Shown here: piece after piece, positions 26,179-34,171 of the stretch
How positions within the stretch are numbered: the first letter of the stretch is position 1
Layout of the letters: the number at the start of each line of letters is the position of its first letter
Assembly (NCBI GenBank): GCA_002359215.1
Contig: DEMN01000007.1
Coordinates: forward strand, 124,001 to 188,000
From: Flavobacteriales bacterium UBA2669
Lineage (GTDB): Bacteria; Bacteroidota; Bacteroidia; Flavobacteriales_E; Vicingaceae
Direction of reading: 5' to 3'
DNA length: 64,000 nucleotides
Notes under the pieces: model-generated
What the model saw: the letters and a program-made list of their open reading frames with translations, nothing else
What the model was told of the DNA's origin: nothing
Databases searched by the model: none
Made by a program: the position numbers and the translations under genes

Positions 26179-28083
26179 ATGGACATTCATCAAATTTTAT
26201 TAAAATATTGGGGATACTCAGCTTTTCGACCTTTACAGGAAGAAATAATTAATGCTGTATTAAAAGGTGAAGATACATTGGCTTTATTGCCAACAGGAGG
26301 TGGGAAGTCTATTTGTTTTCAGGTACCCGGATTAGCTAAAGAAGGGATTTGTGTAGTAATTTCTCCGCTTATTGCTTTAATGAAAGATCAGGTGGAGAAC
26401 TTGCAAAAAAGAGACATAAAAGCCGTAGCTATTTATTCGGGGATGACCAAAAGAGAAATAGATACAGCTATAGATAATTGTGTGTATGGTAAGGTGAAGT
26501 TTTTATACGTATCTCCCGAAAGATTAGAAACTGATATTTTTAAAGCTCGCTTGGAAAAAATGAATGTGAATTTATTTGCCATTGATGAGTCGCATTGTAT
26601 TTCTCAGTGGGGGTATGATTTTCGTCCGTCTTATTTAAATATTATAAAACTTAGAGAGTTAAAACCTGATGTACCCTTTTTGGCACTTACTGCAACAGCA
26701 ACACCCGAGGTAGTGGTAGACATCCAAAAACAATTGGGTTTTAAGAAAGAAAATGTATTACAAAAAAGTTTTGAGCGTAAAAACTTATCTTACGTAGTGC
26801 TTAATGAAGAAGACAAACTGAACAGATTACTTAAAATTTTAAATAAAGTAAAAGGTACTTCTGTGGTATATGTAAGAAGTAGAAAAAAGACCAAAGAAGT
26901 AGCTCAGTTTTTAATTCAAAATAGGGTTTCTGCAGATTTTTATCATGCCGGATTAATTAATGATGAAAGAAGTAGAAAACAGCTCGATTGGATTAATAAT
27001 AATATTAGAGTAATCGTTTCTACCAACGCTTTCGGAATGGGAATAGATAAGCCTGACGTTAGAACAGTAGTGCATTTAGATTTGCCCGATTCTTTAGAAG
27101 CTTACTTTCAGGAAGCAGGTAGAGCCGGAAGAGATGAAAAAAAAGCTTTTGCTATTTTGTTGGTTGAACAAGCCGACAGAATGGATTTAGAACAACGAAT
27201 TATCAATAGTTTTCCGCCAATAGAAACCATAAAACAAGTATATCAGGCGTTGGCAAATTATTATCAAATACCTATTGGAGCAGCTTTGTCGGAGAGTTAT
27301 AATTTCGATATTGTAGCTTTTAGCAAACAATATAATTTACAAGTAACTACTGTTTTTAATTGTTTAAAATTTCTAGAAAAAGAAGGGTATATCATCTTAT
27401 CAGAAGCTTATTACCAGCCTTCACGAATAAAAATTGAAGTAAACAAAACAGTTTTGTACGATTTTCAGGTAAAAAATTCTAAGTACGATTTTTTCATTAA
27501 AACCTTGCTACGTTCCTATTCAGGATTGTTCGAAAACTATACTAAAATTGATGAAAATGATATAGCTAAAAGGCTTTCTACCGATAGAAAAACCATCATT
27601 AAAGCTTTAGATTTCCTGCATAATTCTCAAATTATAGATTATATAAAGCAAACCCAATTGCCCCAAATAACTTATACCACACCAAGGTTAGATATAAAAG
27701 AGGTAACCATTTCCGCAGCCAATTATCATGAAAGAAAAAAAGTTGCCATTAAAAAGATGGAAAGCGTAATTTATTATTCATCTGTTACGCACAAATGCCG
27801 AAGTGAAATGTTGTTAGCTTATTTTGGCGAGAAAGACACTTATAGATGTGGCGTTTGCGATATTTGTTTAGAAAGAAATAAATTAGAACTTAGTGATATG
27901 GAATTTTCTACTGTATCTAACCAAATAAAAGATTTTTTGCATGAGCAGCCGCTAACATTAACAGAGTTGGTAAATAAAATTCAAGGTGTTCGTGAAGATA
28001 AAACTGTAAAAGTATTACAGTGGTTAATGGATAATAGTAAAATAAAGACTAACTCAGAAAACTTGCTTGAATGGAGAAAATAA
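26179..28083 (+). CDS. recQ: RecQ-family ATP-dependent DNA helicase (short form)
   Basis: This is a second, clearly different RecQ. It has LLPTGGGKS (motif I, about 36-44), DESHCISQWG (motif II as DESH), LALTATATP and EAGRAGRDEK, followed by a zinc site (CRSEMLLAYFG ... CGVCDIC) near residues 535-563. It has 634 residues and no HRDC domain, unlike the 17.3-kb copy. Two recQ paralogs are common in Bacteroidota. Its stop overlaps the downstream ElaA-like gene by 13 bp, so the two are translated from one message. Confidence 0.93.
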   Translation: MDIHQILLKYWGYSAFRPLQEEIINAVLKGEDTLALLPTGGGKSICFQVPGLAKEGICVVISPLIALMKDQVENLQKRDIKAVAIYSGMTKREIDTAIDNCVYGKVKFLYVSPERLETDIFKARLEKMNVNLFAIDESHCISQWGYDFRPSYLNIIKLRELKPDVPFLALTATATPEVVVDIQKQLGFKKENVLQKSFERKNLSYVVLNEEDKLNRLLKILNKVKGTSVVYVRSRKKTKEVAQFLIQNRVSADFYHAGLINDERSRKQLDWINNNIRVIVSTNAFGMGIDKPDVRTVVHLDLPDSLEAYFQEAGRAGRDEKKAFAILLVEQADRMDLEQRIINSFPPIETIKQVYQALANYYQIPIGAALSESYNFDIVAFSKQYNLQVTTVFNCLKFLEKEGYIILSEAYYQPSRIKIEVNKTVLYDFQVKNSKYDFFIKTLLRSYSGLFENYTKIDENDIAKRLSTDRKTIIKALDFLHNSQIIDYIKQTQLPQITYTTPRLDIKEVTISAANYHERKKVAIKKMESVIYYSSVTHKCRSEMLLAYFGEKDTYRCGVCDICLERNKLELSDMEFSTVSNQIKDFLHEQPLTLTELVNKIQGVREDKTVKVLQWLMDNSKIKTNSENLLEWRK

Positions 28084-28520
28084 ATTGGAAAATAGCTACT
28101 TTTTATGAATTGAATAATGATGAATTATTTGATGTTTTTGCTTTACGCACCGCTATATTTGTGGTGGAGCAAGACTGTCCTTATCAGGAAGTAGATGAAA
28201 CAGACAAAATTGCTTTCCATGTGTTGGGAATAATAAATAAGGAGTTAGTAGCTGTTGCGAGAATTGTTCCTCCGAGCCAACCCAACAATGAAGTTAAAAT
28301 TGGTAGAGTAGCAGTAAAAAAAGCCTTTAGAAGAAAAAAAATTGCCGATAAAATGATGAAAGAATGTTTTCGTTTTATTGAGCAACAATGGAAAAAACTA
28401 CCTATAGCTATTTCGGCACAACAATACCTTATTGATTTTTATGCTAACCACAACTTTAAGGTGGAAGGAGAAGGATATTTAGAAGATGGTATTCCACATG
28501 TAAGGATGGTGAGGGGATAG
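28071..28520 (+). CDS. ElaA-like GNAT acetyltransferase
   Basis: This 149-residue GNAT protein has the ElaA-type opening LRTAIFVVEQDCPYQEVDETD (residues about 26-46) and an acetyl-CoA loop RVAVKKAFRRKKIADKMM. The substrate of ElaA-family enzymes is not established. The first 13 bp overlap the end of recQ, which suggests translational coupling. Confidence 0.87.
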   Translation: MEKINWKIATFYELNNDELFDVFALRTAIFVVEQDCPYQEVDETDKIAFHVLGIINKELVAVARIVPPSQPNNEVKIGRVAVKKAFRRKKIADKMMKECFRFIEQQWKKLPIAISAQQYLIDFYANHNFKVEGEGYLEDGIPHVRMVRG

Positions 28521-28752
28521 GTTCAAGGTTCAAGGTTTGAAAGTTTGAGATTGAAGTTTAACTTCGTTGAACTCGCAAGCTCGTTTGAGGTTTTCTTAAG
28601 CGCGTTATCCAAGATAGAAATCACCAAATTAAAAAATAAGAAAACGTAAAAGAAAATAAGTTGTTTTTATGAAACAAACCCTAACTTTGCAGTCTTGTAA
28701 AACGAAATGAACATTAATAGACCAAAAGTTATTGAAAATATTTTTTAAATTT
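28521..28752. other. Intergenic region with short direct repeats, no gene
   Basis: The start of the 318-bp gap before rplM contains GGTTCAAGGTTCAAGGTTT just after the ElaA stop and several small dyads. No ORF, tRNA or known RNA was recognised. The remainder holds the rplM promoter. Confidence 0.4.
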
Positions 28753-28784
28753 TTGGTCAGGTTTAAAAAAATGTCGTAAATTCG
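28753..28784 (+). promoter_or_regulatory. Promoter of the rplM-rpsI operon
   Basis: A -33 TTGG (28753-28756) and a -7 TAAATTCG (28777-28784) are 20 bp apart. The expected transcript start is followed at once by a CCCC/GGGG hairpin (28788-28801). The gene begins at 28839. Confidence 0.6.
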
Positions 28785-28838
28785 CAGCCCCATTTTAGGG
28801 GACATATTGTATTATTCTAATAATCAAAATAAAGATAC

Positions 28839-29294
28839 GTGGAAACATTAAGTTACAAAACAGTTTCAGCAAACAGTGCTACAGTTAACAAAAACTGGGT
28901 ATTAGTTGATGCTCAAAATGAAACGCTAGGGAGATTAGCATCTAAAGTTGCTAATTTAATAAGAGGAAAACATAAGCCAAATTTTACTCCTCATGTTGAT
29001 TGCGGTGATAATGTAATTGTTATCAATGCAGAAAAAGTAAGATTGACAGGAAATAAATGGGATGATAAAAAGTATATTACTTTCTCTGGATATCCTGGTG
29101 GGCAAAAATCAAGTACAGCAACAGAAATGATGGCTAAAAAACCAATATTTATGGTTGAGGCTGCAGTAAAAGGGATGTTGCCTAAAAATAAATTAGGTAG
29201 AGCAATTTTCAAAAACCTTTATGTTTATGAAGGTGCTGAACATAACCAAGAAGCTCAAAAACCTAAAGAATTAAAATTATCAGAACTTAAATAA
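28839..29294 (+). CDS. rplM: 50S ribosomal protein L13
   Basis: L13 is an early-assembly protein of the large subunit. The start codon is GTG at 28839, chosen because the product then begins METLSYKTVSANSATV, the usual flavobacterial N-terminus. GRLASKVANLIRGKHK and NVIVINAEKVRLTGNK are characteristic. The length of 151 residues is standard. It is cotranscribed with rpsI, which starts 5 bp downstream, the universal L13-S9 pairing. Confidence 0.97.
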   Translation: METLSYKTVSANSATVNKNWVLVDAQNETLGRLASKVANLIRGKHKPNFTPHVDCGDNVIVINAEKVRLTGNKWDDKKYITFSGYPGGQKSSTATEMMAKKPIFMVEAAVKGMLPKNKLGRAIFKNLYVYEGAEHNQEAQKPKELKLSELK

Positions 29295-29299
29295 AATCC

Positions 29300-29686
29300 A
29301 TGGAAGTAATTAACGCAACAGGAAGAAGAAAAACTGCAGTAGCTAGAGTTTACCTTTCAAAAGGAAAAGGAAGCATTATTGTAAACAAAAAAGACTATAA
29401 AGAGTTTTTCCCTACAACAGTTTTACAAGGAAAAGTACAACAAGCATTTGTAGCAACTGATTTAAAAGACAATTACGATGTTAAAGTAAATGTTTTTGGT
29501 GGTGGTATCACTGGTCAGGCAGAAGCTGTTAGACATGCAATTGCAAGAGCATTAGTAAAAGTTAGTGAAGAAAACAAACCTTTATTAAAAAAGGAAAGTT
29601 TACTTACTAGAGACCCTAGAATGGTTGAACGTAAAAAACCAGGACAACCTAAAGCTCGTAAGCAGTTCCAGTTCAGTAAACGTTAG
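29300..29686 (+). CDS. rpsI: 30S ribosomal protein S9
   Basis: S9 lies in the small-subunit head, and its C-terminal tail reaches the P-site tRNA. The protein shows ATGRRKTAVARVYL at the start, GGGITGQAEAVRHAIARAL in the middle and a basic tail ending FQFSKR, as expected for the family. It has 128 residues. It follows rplM by 5 bp; a 138-bp gap with a structured leader separates it from rpsB. Confidence 0.97.
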   Translation: MEVINATGRRKTAVARVYLSKGKGSIIVNKKDYKEFFPTTVLQGKVQQAFVATDLKDNYDVKVNVFGGGITGQAEAVRHAIARALVKVSEENKPLLKKESLLTRDPRMVERKKPGQPKARKQFQFSKR

Positions 29687-29704
29687 AATTAAACTAATAA
29701 ATAA

Positions 29705-29721
29705 GTTCGGTTTTTCCGAAC
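29705..29721 (+). terminator. Hairpin after rpsI
   Basis: GTTCGG and CCGAAC form a 6-bp stem around a T-rich loop 18 bp after the rpsI stop. It is a possible weak terminator or processing site, as no long T run follows. Confidence 0.35.
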
Positions 29722-29733
29722 AAGTAATCAATT

Positions 29734-29816
29734 ATTGTTTAGTATCTAAACTGTTGAGACTTCGAAAGAAATTGTCGAGCTACTCAAGAGTTGAAGTATT
29801 AAAGAATGTAAACAAT
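29734..29816 (+). ncRNA. Candidate rpsB leader structure
   Basis: ATTGTTTA (29734-29741) pairs with TAAACAAT (29809-29816), closing a region just before the rpsB ATG (29825). Inside, TTGAG pairs with CTCAA and ACTTC with GAAGT. The stem could sequester the translation start region, as in autogenous r-protein leaders. This is read by eye and not matched to a known family. Confidence 0.4.
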
Positions 29817-29824
29817 TAAAAAAA

Positions 29825-30586
29825 ATGTCAAAAGTAGATTTTAAAGAATTACTAGATGCAGGTGTACACTTTGGTCACCTAAAAAGAAAGTGGAATCCTA
29901 AAATGGCTCCTTACATCTTCATGGAGAAGAACGGAATCCATATTATTGATCTTCACAAAACAGCAGCAAAATTAGACCAAGCTTGTGCTGCTTTAGAACA
30001 AATTGCCAAATCAGGTAAAAAAATCATGTTTGTTGCTACTAAAAAACAAGCAAAAGATATTGTTACTGAAAAAATTAAACCTACTAACATGCCATACATC
30101 ACTGAAAGATGGCCAGGTGGTATGTTAACCAACTTCGTTACTATTAGAAAAGCTGTAAGAAAAATGTCTTCAATCGATAAAATGAAAGAAGATGGAACAA
30201 TGGATACGCTTTCTAAAAGAGAACGTCTTCAAATTCAACGTCAAAGAGAAAAATTAGAAAGAGACTTAGGAAGTATCGCTGATTTAACTCGTTTGCCTTC
30301 TGCAATTTTTGTTGTGGACATTAAAAAAGAACACATTGCAATTGCTGAAGCAAAAAAATTAAATATACCAACTTTCGCTTTAGTAGATACTAACTCAGAC
30401 CCAACTTTAGTTGATTTTGCTATTCCGGGTAATGATGATGCATCAAGCTCTATAGATAAAATTATGACTATTGTTGCAGAAGCTGTAACGAAAGGATTAT
30501 CTGAAAGAAAAAAAGATAAAGAAAAAACTAAAGTTGAAAAAGAAGTAAAACAAGATAAAGAAGCTCCTGTTAAAACAGAAGAATAA
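29825..30586 (+). CDS. rpsB: 30S ribosomal protein S2
   Basis: S2 is a late-assembling small-subunit protein needed for initiation. LLDAGVHFGHLKRKWNPKM and ITERWPGGMLTNF are signature segments, and the core ends near residue 225. A lysine/glutamate-rich tail of about 28 residues (KKDKEKTKVEKEVK ...) extends the protein to 253 residues, common in Bacteroidota. It is followed by tsf, the usual rpsB-tsf-pyrH-frr order. Confidence 0.97.
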   Translation: MSKVDFKELLDAGVHFGHLKRKWNPKMAPYIFMEKNGIHIIDLHKTAAKLDQACAALEQIAKSGKKIMFVATKKQAKDIVTEKIKPTNMPYITERWPGGMLTNFVTIRKAVRKMSSIDKMKEDGTMDTLSKRERLQIQRQREKLERDLGSIADLTRLPSAIFVVDIKKEHIAIAEAKKLNIPTFALVDTNSDPTLVDFAIPGNDDASSSIDKIMTIVAEAVTKGLSERKKDKEKTKVEKEVKQDKEAPVKTEE

Positions 30587-30640
30587 TTTACTTCGTTCTA
30601 ATAAACTAATATAATTTTAACTTTTTAAAATCAAATAAAA

Positions 30641-31477
30641 ATGGCAAATATAACTGCTGCAGACGTAAACAATTTAAGAAAGCAAACAGGTTCAGGAATG
30701 ATGGACTGCAAAAAAGCATTAGTGGAAGCTAATGGCGATTTTGAAGCTGCTATAGATATTTTAAGAAAAAAAGGACAAAAAGTTGCTGCTAACAGAGGAG
30801 ATAGAGATGCAAAAGAAGGGTTAGTGATTGCTAAATCTACTAACGGTGGCAAAAAAGCTGTTTTAGTAGTAGTAAACTGCGAAACTGATTTCGTTGCTCA
30901 AAATGACGATTTCAATAAATTTGCAACCACTATTTTAGATGCTGCTATTGCAAACAGTCCTGCTTCTTTAGAAGAATTGAAAAAATTAAAATTTGGTAGT
31001 GATGCACTTACTATCGAAGAAAAAATTATTGAGCAAACAGGTGTTATTGGCGAAAAAATCGAAGTTTCTGCTTATGAAACTATCGAAGCTGAAACAACTA
31101 TCGCTTACAACCATCCAGGAAATAAATTAGCTTCTATTGTTGGTTTCAACAAATCAGGAGATAAAATTGAAGAGGTTGGAAAACAAATTGCAATGCAAAT
31201 TGCTGCAATGAACCCATTGGCTGTTGATGAGAATGGTGTTGATAAAGCTATTATCGACCATGAATTAGCTTTAGGTAAAGAAATGGCTTTAGCTGAAGGT
31301 AAACCAGAAGCTATGGTTGATAAAATTGCGGAAGGTAAAGTAAAAAAATTCTTAAAAGAGAACACTTTATTAAACCAAGAGTCTATTACAGATAACAAAA
31401 AGAACATTGCACAAATACTAAAAGAAACTGAAAACGATTTATCTGTTACAGGTTTCAAGCGTATAATGTTAGGTTAA
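30641..31477 (+). CDS. tsf: Elongation factor Ts
   Basis: EF-Ts exchanges GDP for GTP on EF-Tu. The N-terminal UBA-like module with VNNLRKQTGSGMMDCKKAL and the later VNCETDFVAQND motif are diagnostic. The length of 278 residues is in the normal range. It follows rpsB by 54 bp and ends at a strong hairpin-T terminator (31484), though some readthrough to pyrH is likely. Confidence 0.97.
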   Translation: MANITAADVNNLRKQTGSGMMDCKKALVEANGDFEAAIDILRKKGQKVAANRGDRDAKEGLVIAKSTNGGKKAVLVVVNCETDFVAQNDDFNKFATTILDAAIANSPASLEELKKLKFGSDALTIEEKIIEQTGVIGEKIEVSAYETIEAETTIAYNHPGNKLASIVGFNKSGDKIEEVGKQIAMQIAAMNPLAVDENGVDKAIIDHELALGKEMALAEGKPEAMVDKIAEGKVKKFLKENTLLNQESITDNKKNIAQILKETENDLSVTGFKRIMLG

Positions 31478-31483
31478 CATTTT

Positions 31484-31517
31484 AAAAAAAGAGAAAATTT
31501 ATTTTCTCTTTTTTTTT
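31484..31517 (+). terminator. Intrinsic terminator after tsf
   Basis: AAAAAAAGAGAAAAT and ATTTTCTCTTTTTTT form an A/T-rich 15-bp stem with a 2-base loop, ending in nine T residues. Confidence 0.75.
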
Positions 31518-31557
31518 GTCTAAAAAATAATTTATAAAACTTAAACTCATCAACTAC

Positions 31558-32268
31558 ATGTCTTATAAAAGAATACTGCTAAAACTAAGTGGAGAATCCT
31601 TAATGGGAGATAAACAATTTGGAATTGATAACAATAGAATTGCAACTTATGCAAGAGAAATTAAAGAAGTGGTAGAAAGTGGCGTTGAGGTTGCTATTGT
31701 AATTGGTGGAGGAAATATTTTTAGAGGTATTCAGGCAGTAGAAGGAGGAATGGAAAGAACCCAAGGAGACTATATGGGAATGTTGGCAACAGTAATCAAT
31801 AGTATGGCATTACAAGCAGCTTTAGAAGCTATTGATGTGGAAACTCGTTTGCAAACTGCCATTGAAATGAAAGAAATTGCCGAGCCATTTATAAAAAGAA
31901 AAGCAGTAAGACATCTAGAAAAAGGTAGAGTAGTAATTTTTGGTGCCGGTACAGGAAATCCATTTTTTACTACAGATACTGCAGCAAGTTTAAGAGCCAT
32001 AGAAATTGAAGCAGATGTTATTCTTAAAGGAACCCGAGTAGATGGAATTTATACTGCCGACCCCGAAAAAGACGCTAATGCAACAAAATATGCTACCATT
32101 ACTTTTGAAGAAGTTTATCAAAAAGGACTTACTGTAATGGATATGACTGCTTTTACCTTGTGCAACGAAAACAAACTTCCTATCATTGTTTTTGATATGA
32201 ATACTCCCGGAAATCTTAAAAAAGTAATTGAAAAGAATTCAAAAATTGGTACTTTAGTGCAGTTTTAA
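31558..32268 (+). CDS. pyrH: UMP kinase
   Basis: PyrH is a hexameric bacterial UMP kinase that makes UDP for RNA, DNA and sugar nucleotide synthesis. The family features ILLKLSGESLMG, VIGGGNIFRG and GTRVDGIYTADPEKD are present in order, and the length of 236 residues is standard. It is upstream of frr by 24 bp in the usual pyrH-frr pair. Confidence 0.97.
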   Translation: MSYKRILLKLSGESLMGDKQFGIDNNRIATYAREIKEVVESGVEVAIVIGGGNIFRGIQAVEGGMERTQGDYMGMLATVINSMALQAALEAIDVETRLQTAIEMKEIAEPFIKRKAVRHLEKGRVVIFGAGTGNPFFTTDTAASLRAIEIEADVILKGTRVDGIYTADPEKDANATKYATITFEEVYQKGLTVMDMTAFTLCNENKLPIIVFDMNTPGNLKKVIEKNSKIGTLVQF

Positions 32269-32292
32269 TTTAATTTTTAAATACTATAAAAG

Positions 32293-32856
32293 ATGAACGA
32301 AGATTTAGATTTTATTCTTGATACTGCAAAAGAAGCCATGCAGAACGCAATTAGTCATTTAGATGCTCAGTTAGTGAAAATTAGAGCAGGAAAAGCTACA
32401 CCTTTAATGCTGTCTAGTGTTTATGTAGATTACTATGGAGCTTCAACTCCTTTATCTCAAGTGGCGAATGCTACTGCCGTAGATGGAAGAACGTTAACAG
32501 TTCAACCATGGGAAAAAGCCATGTTGGAAGAAATTCAAAAAGCCATTATTAATGCTAATTTGGGGTTGAACCCACAAAATAATGGTGAAATGATTATTAT
32601 TAATGTTCCAACTCCTACCGAAGAAAGAAGAAGAGATCTTTCTAAACAAGCTAAAGCTGAAGGAGAACATGCTAAAATTGGTATTCGTAATGCTAGAAAA
32701 GATGCAAACGATGAAATCAAGAAGCTTAAAAATGATGGATTAAGTGAAGATTTGAGTAAAGCTTACGAAGCAGATGTTCAAGAACTTACTGACACCTTTA
32801 TTGCTAGAGTAGATGCACTTATTGTAGCAAAGGAAAAAGATATTATGACAGTTTAA
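32293..32856 (+). CDS. frr: Ribosome recycling factor
   Basis: RRF with EF-G splits post-termination ribosomes. The protein has HLDAQLVKIRAGKATP, the AVDGRTLTVQPWEK segment and IINVPTPTEERRRDL, all typical. It has 187 residues against 185 in E. coli. It is cotranscribed with pyrH, and kbl starts 78 bp downstream. Confidence 0.97.
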   Translation: MNEDLDFILDTAKEAMQNAISHLDAQLVKIRAGKATPLMLSSVYVDYYGASTPLSQVANATAVDGRTLTVQPWEKAMLEEIQKAIINANLGLNPQNNGEMIIINVPTPTEERRRDLSKQAKAEGEHAKIGIRNARKDANDEIKKLKNDGLSEDLSKAYEADVQELTDTFIARVDALIVAKEKDIMTV

Positions 32857-32934
32857 AGCAGTGTTGAATTTTAAATATTAAGGATTAAATCAACTTATTC
32901 AACATTCACAATTTACAATTAAACATTTCAAGAA

Positions 32935-34125
32935 ATGTACGGAAAATTACAAAAAGAATTACAGGCTGAATTGAAAAATATTGAGGAGGCAGGATTATAT
33001 AAAAAAGAACGAATTATTACTACTCCAATGGGAGCTGAGGTAAGAGTAAATTCAGGAGAGCATGTTATCATCATGTGTGCTAATAACTATCTTGGTTTGT
33101 CCTCTCATCCAAAAGTAATTGAAGGTGCTAAAAAAGCATTAGATATGCACGGTTATGGAATGTCTTCGGTACGTTTTATCTGTGGAACACAAGATATACA
33201 CAAAACGTTAGAGCATAAAATTTCTAACTTTTTAGGCATGGAAGATACCATCTTATATGCAGCGGCTTTCGATGCTAATGGAGGAGTTTTTGAGCCACTA
33301 TTTGGAGAAAATGATGCTATTATTTCAGATGAATTAAACCATGCATCTATTATTGATGGAGTGCGTTTATGTAAAGCAGCTCGTTATCGTTATAAAAATA
33401 GTGATATGAATGATTTGGAAGAGCAATTAAAAAAAGCTCAAGCTCAGCACAATCGTATTATTGTTACTGATGGTGTATTCTCTATGGATGGCTATGTGGC
33501 TAAGTTAGATGAAATATGCGATTTAGCAGAAAAATATGATGCTTTAGTAATGGTAGATGATTCTCATGCGACAGGTTTTATAGGGAAAAAAGGAAAGGGA
33601 ACTCATGAACTTAAAAATGTAATGGGTAGAGTGGATATTATTACTTCTACATTAGGCAAAGCGTTAGGTGGAGCCATGGGTGGTTTTACTTCGGGTAAGA
33701 AAGAAATTGTTGACATGCTTCGTCAGCGATCAAGACCATATTTGTTTTCTAACTCTTTATCTCCTGCAATTGTAGGAGCAGCAATAGAAGTATTTAATTT
33801 ATTAGAAACTTCTACCGAATTAAGAGATAAATTAGAACAAAATGTAGCTTATTTTAAGGCAGGTGTAAAGAAAATTGGCTTAGAAATTCGTGATGGTAAT
33901 TCAGCTATTGTCCCTGTAATGCTTTATGATGCTAAATTAGCTCAGGAGTTTGCTAATAAATTGTTAGATGAAGGAATTTATGCTATTGGATTTTTCTATC
34001 CGGTAGTTCCAAAAGATTTAGCGAGAATAAGAGTTCAATTATCAGCGGCTCATACGCAAGCACATTTAGATAAAGCCATAGCAGCTTTTGAAAAAGTGGG
34101 TAAAGAACTGGGAGTGATTAAATAA
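32935..34125 (+). CDS. kbl: Glycine C-acetyltransferase (2-amino-3-ketobutyrate CoA ligase)
   Basis: This PLP enzyme of the alpha-oxoamine synthase family cleaves 2-amino-3-oxobutyrate with CoA to glycine and acetyl-CoA in threonine breakdown. The PLP lysine lies in TSTLGKALGGAMGGF (near residue 243). VMVDDSHATGFIG holds the PLP-binding Asp-His, and YGMSSVRFICGTQD is the substrate segment. The length of 396 residues matches Kbl. The partner threonine dehydrogenase (tdh) is not adjacent, so other family members (KAS/BioF type) cannot be fully excluded, but the sequence is closest to Kbl. Confidence 0.9.
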   Translation: MYGKLQKELQAELKNIEEAGLYKKERIITTPMGAEVRVNSGEHVIIMCANNYLGLSSHPKVIEGAKKALDMHGYGMSSVRFICGTQDIHKTLEHKISNFLGMEDTILYAAAFDANGGVFEPLFGENDAIISDELNHASIIDGVRLCKAARYRYKNSDMNDLEEQLKKAQAQHNRIIVTDGVFSMDGYVAKLDEICDLAEKYDALVMVDDSHATGFIGKKGKGTHELKNVMGRVDIITSTLGKALGGAMGGFTSGKKEIVDMLRQRSRPYLFSNSLSPAIVGAAIEVFNLLETSTELRDKLEQNVAYFKAGVKKIGLEIRDGNSAIVPVMLYDAKLAQEFANKLLDEGIYAIGFFYPVVPKDLARIRVQLSAAHTQAHLDKAIAAFEKVGKELGVIK

Positions 34126-34127
34126 AC

Positions 34128-34158
34128 AAAAAAACCTGATGATATCATCAAGTTTTTT
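34128..34158. terminator. Bidirectional terminator between kbl and the sulfur operon
   Basis: AAAAAACCTGATGA and TCATCAAGTTTTTT form a 14-bp dyad with one mismatch around TA, A-rich on one side and T-rich on the other, between convergent stops. Confidence 0.75.
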
Positions 34159-34171
34159 TATGCTTAAATTT

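Noticed and set aside
29625..29819. 64-residue ORF across the end of rpsI
   Set aside because: It overlaps rpsI out of frame and covers the rpsB leader hairpins.
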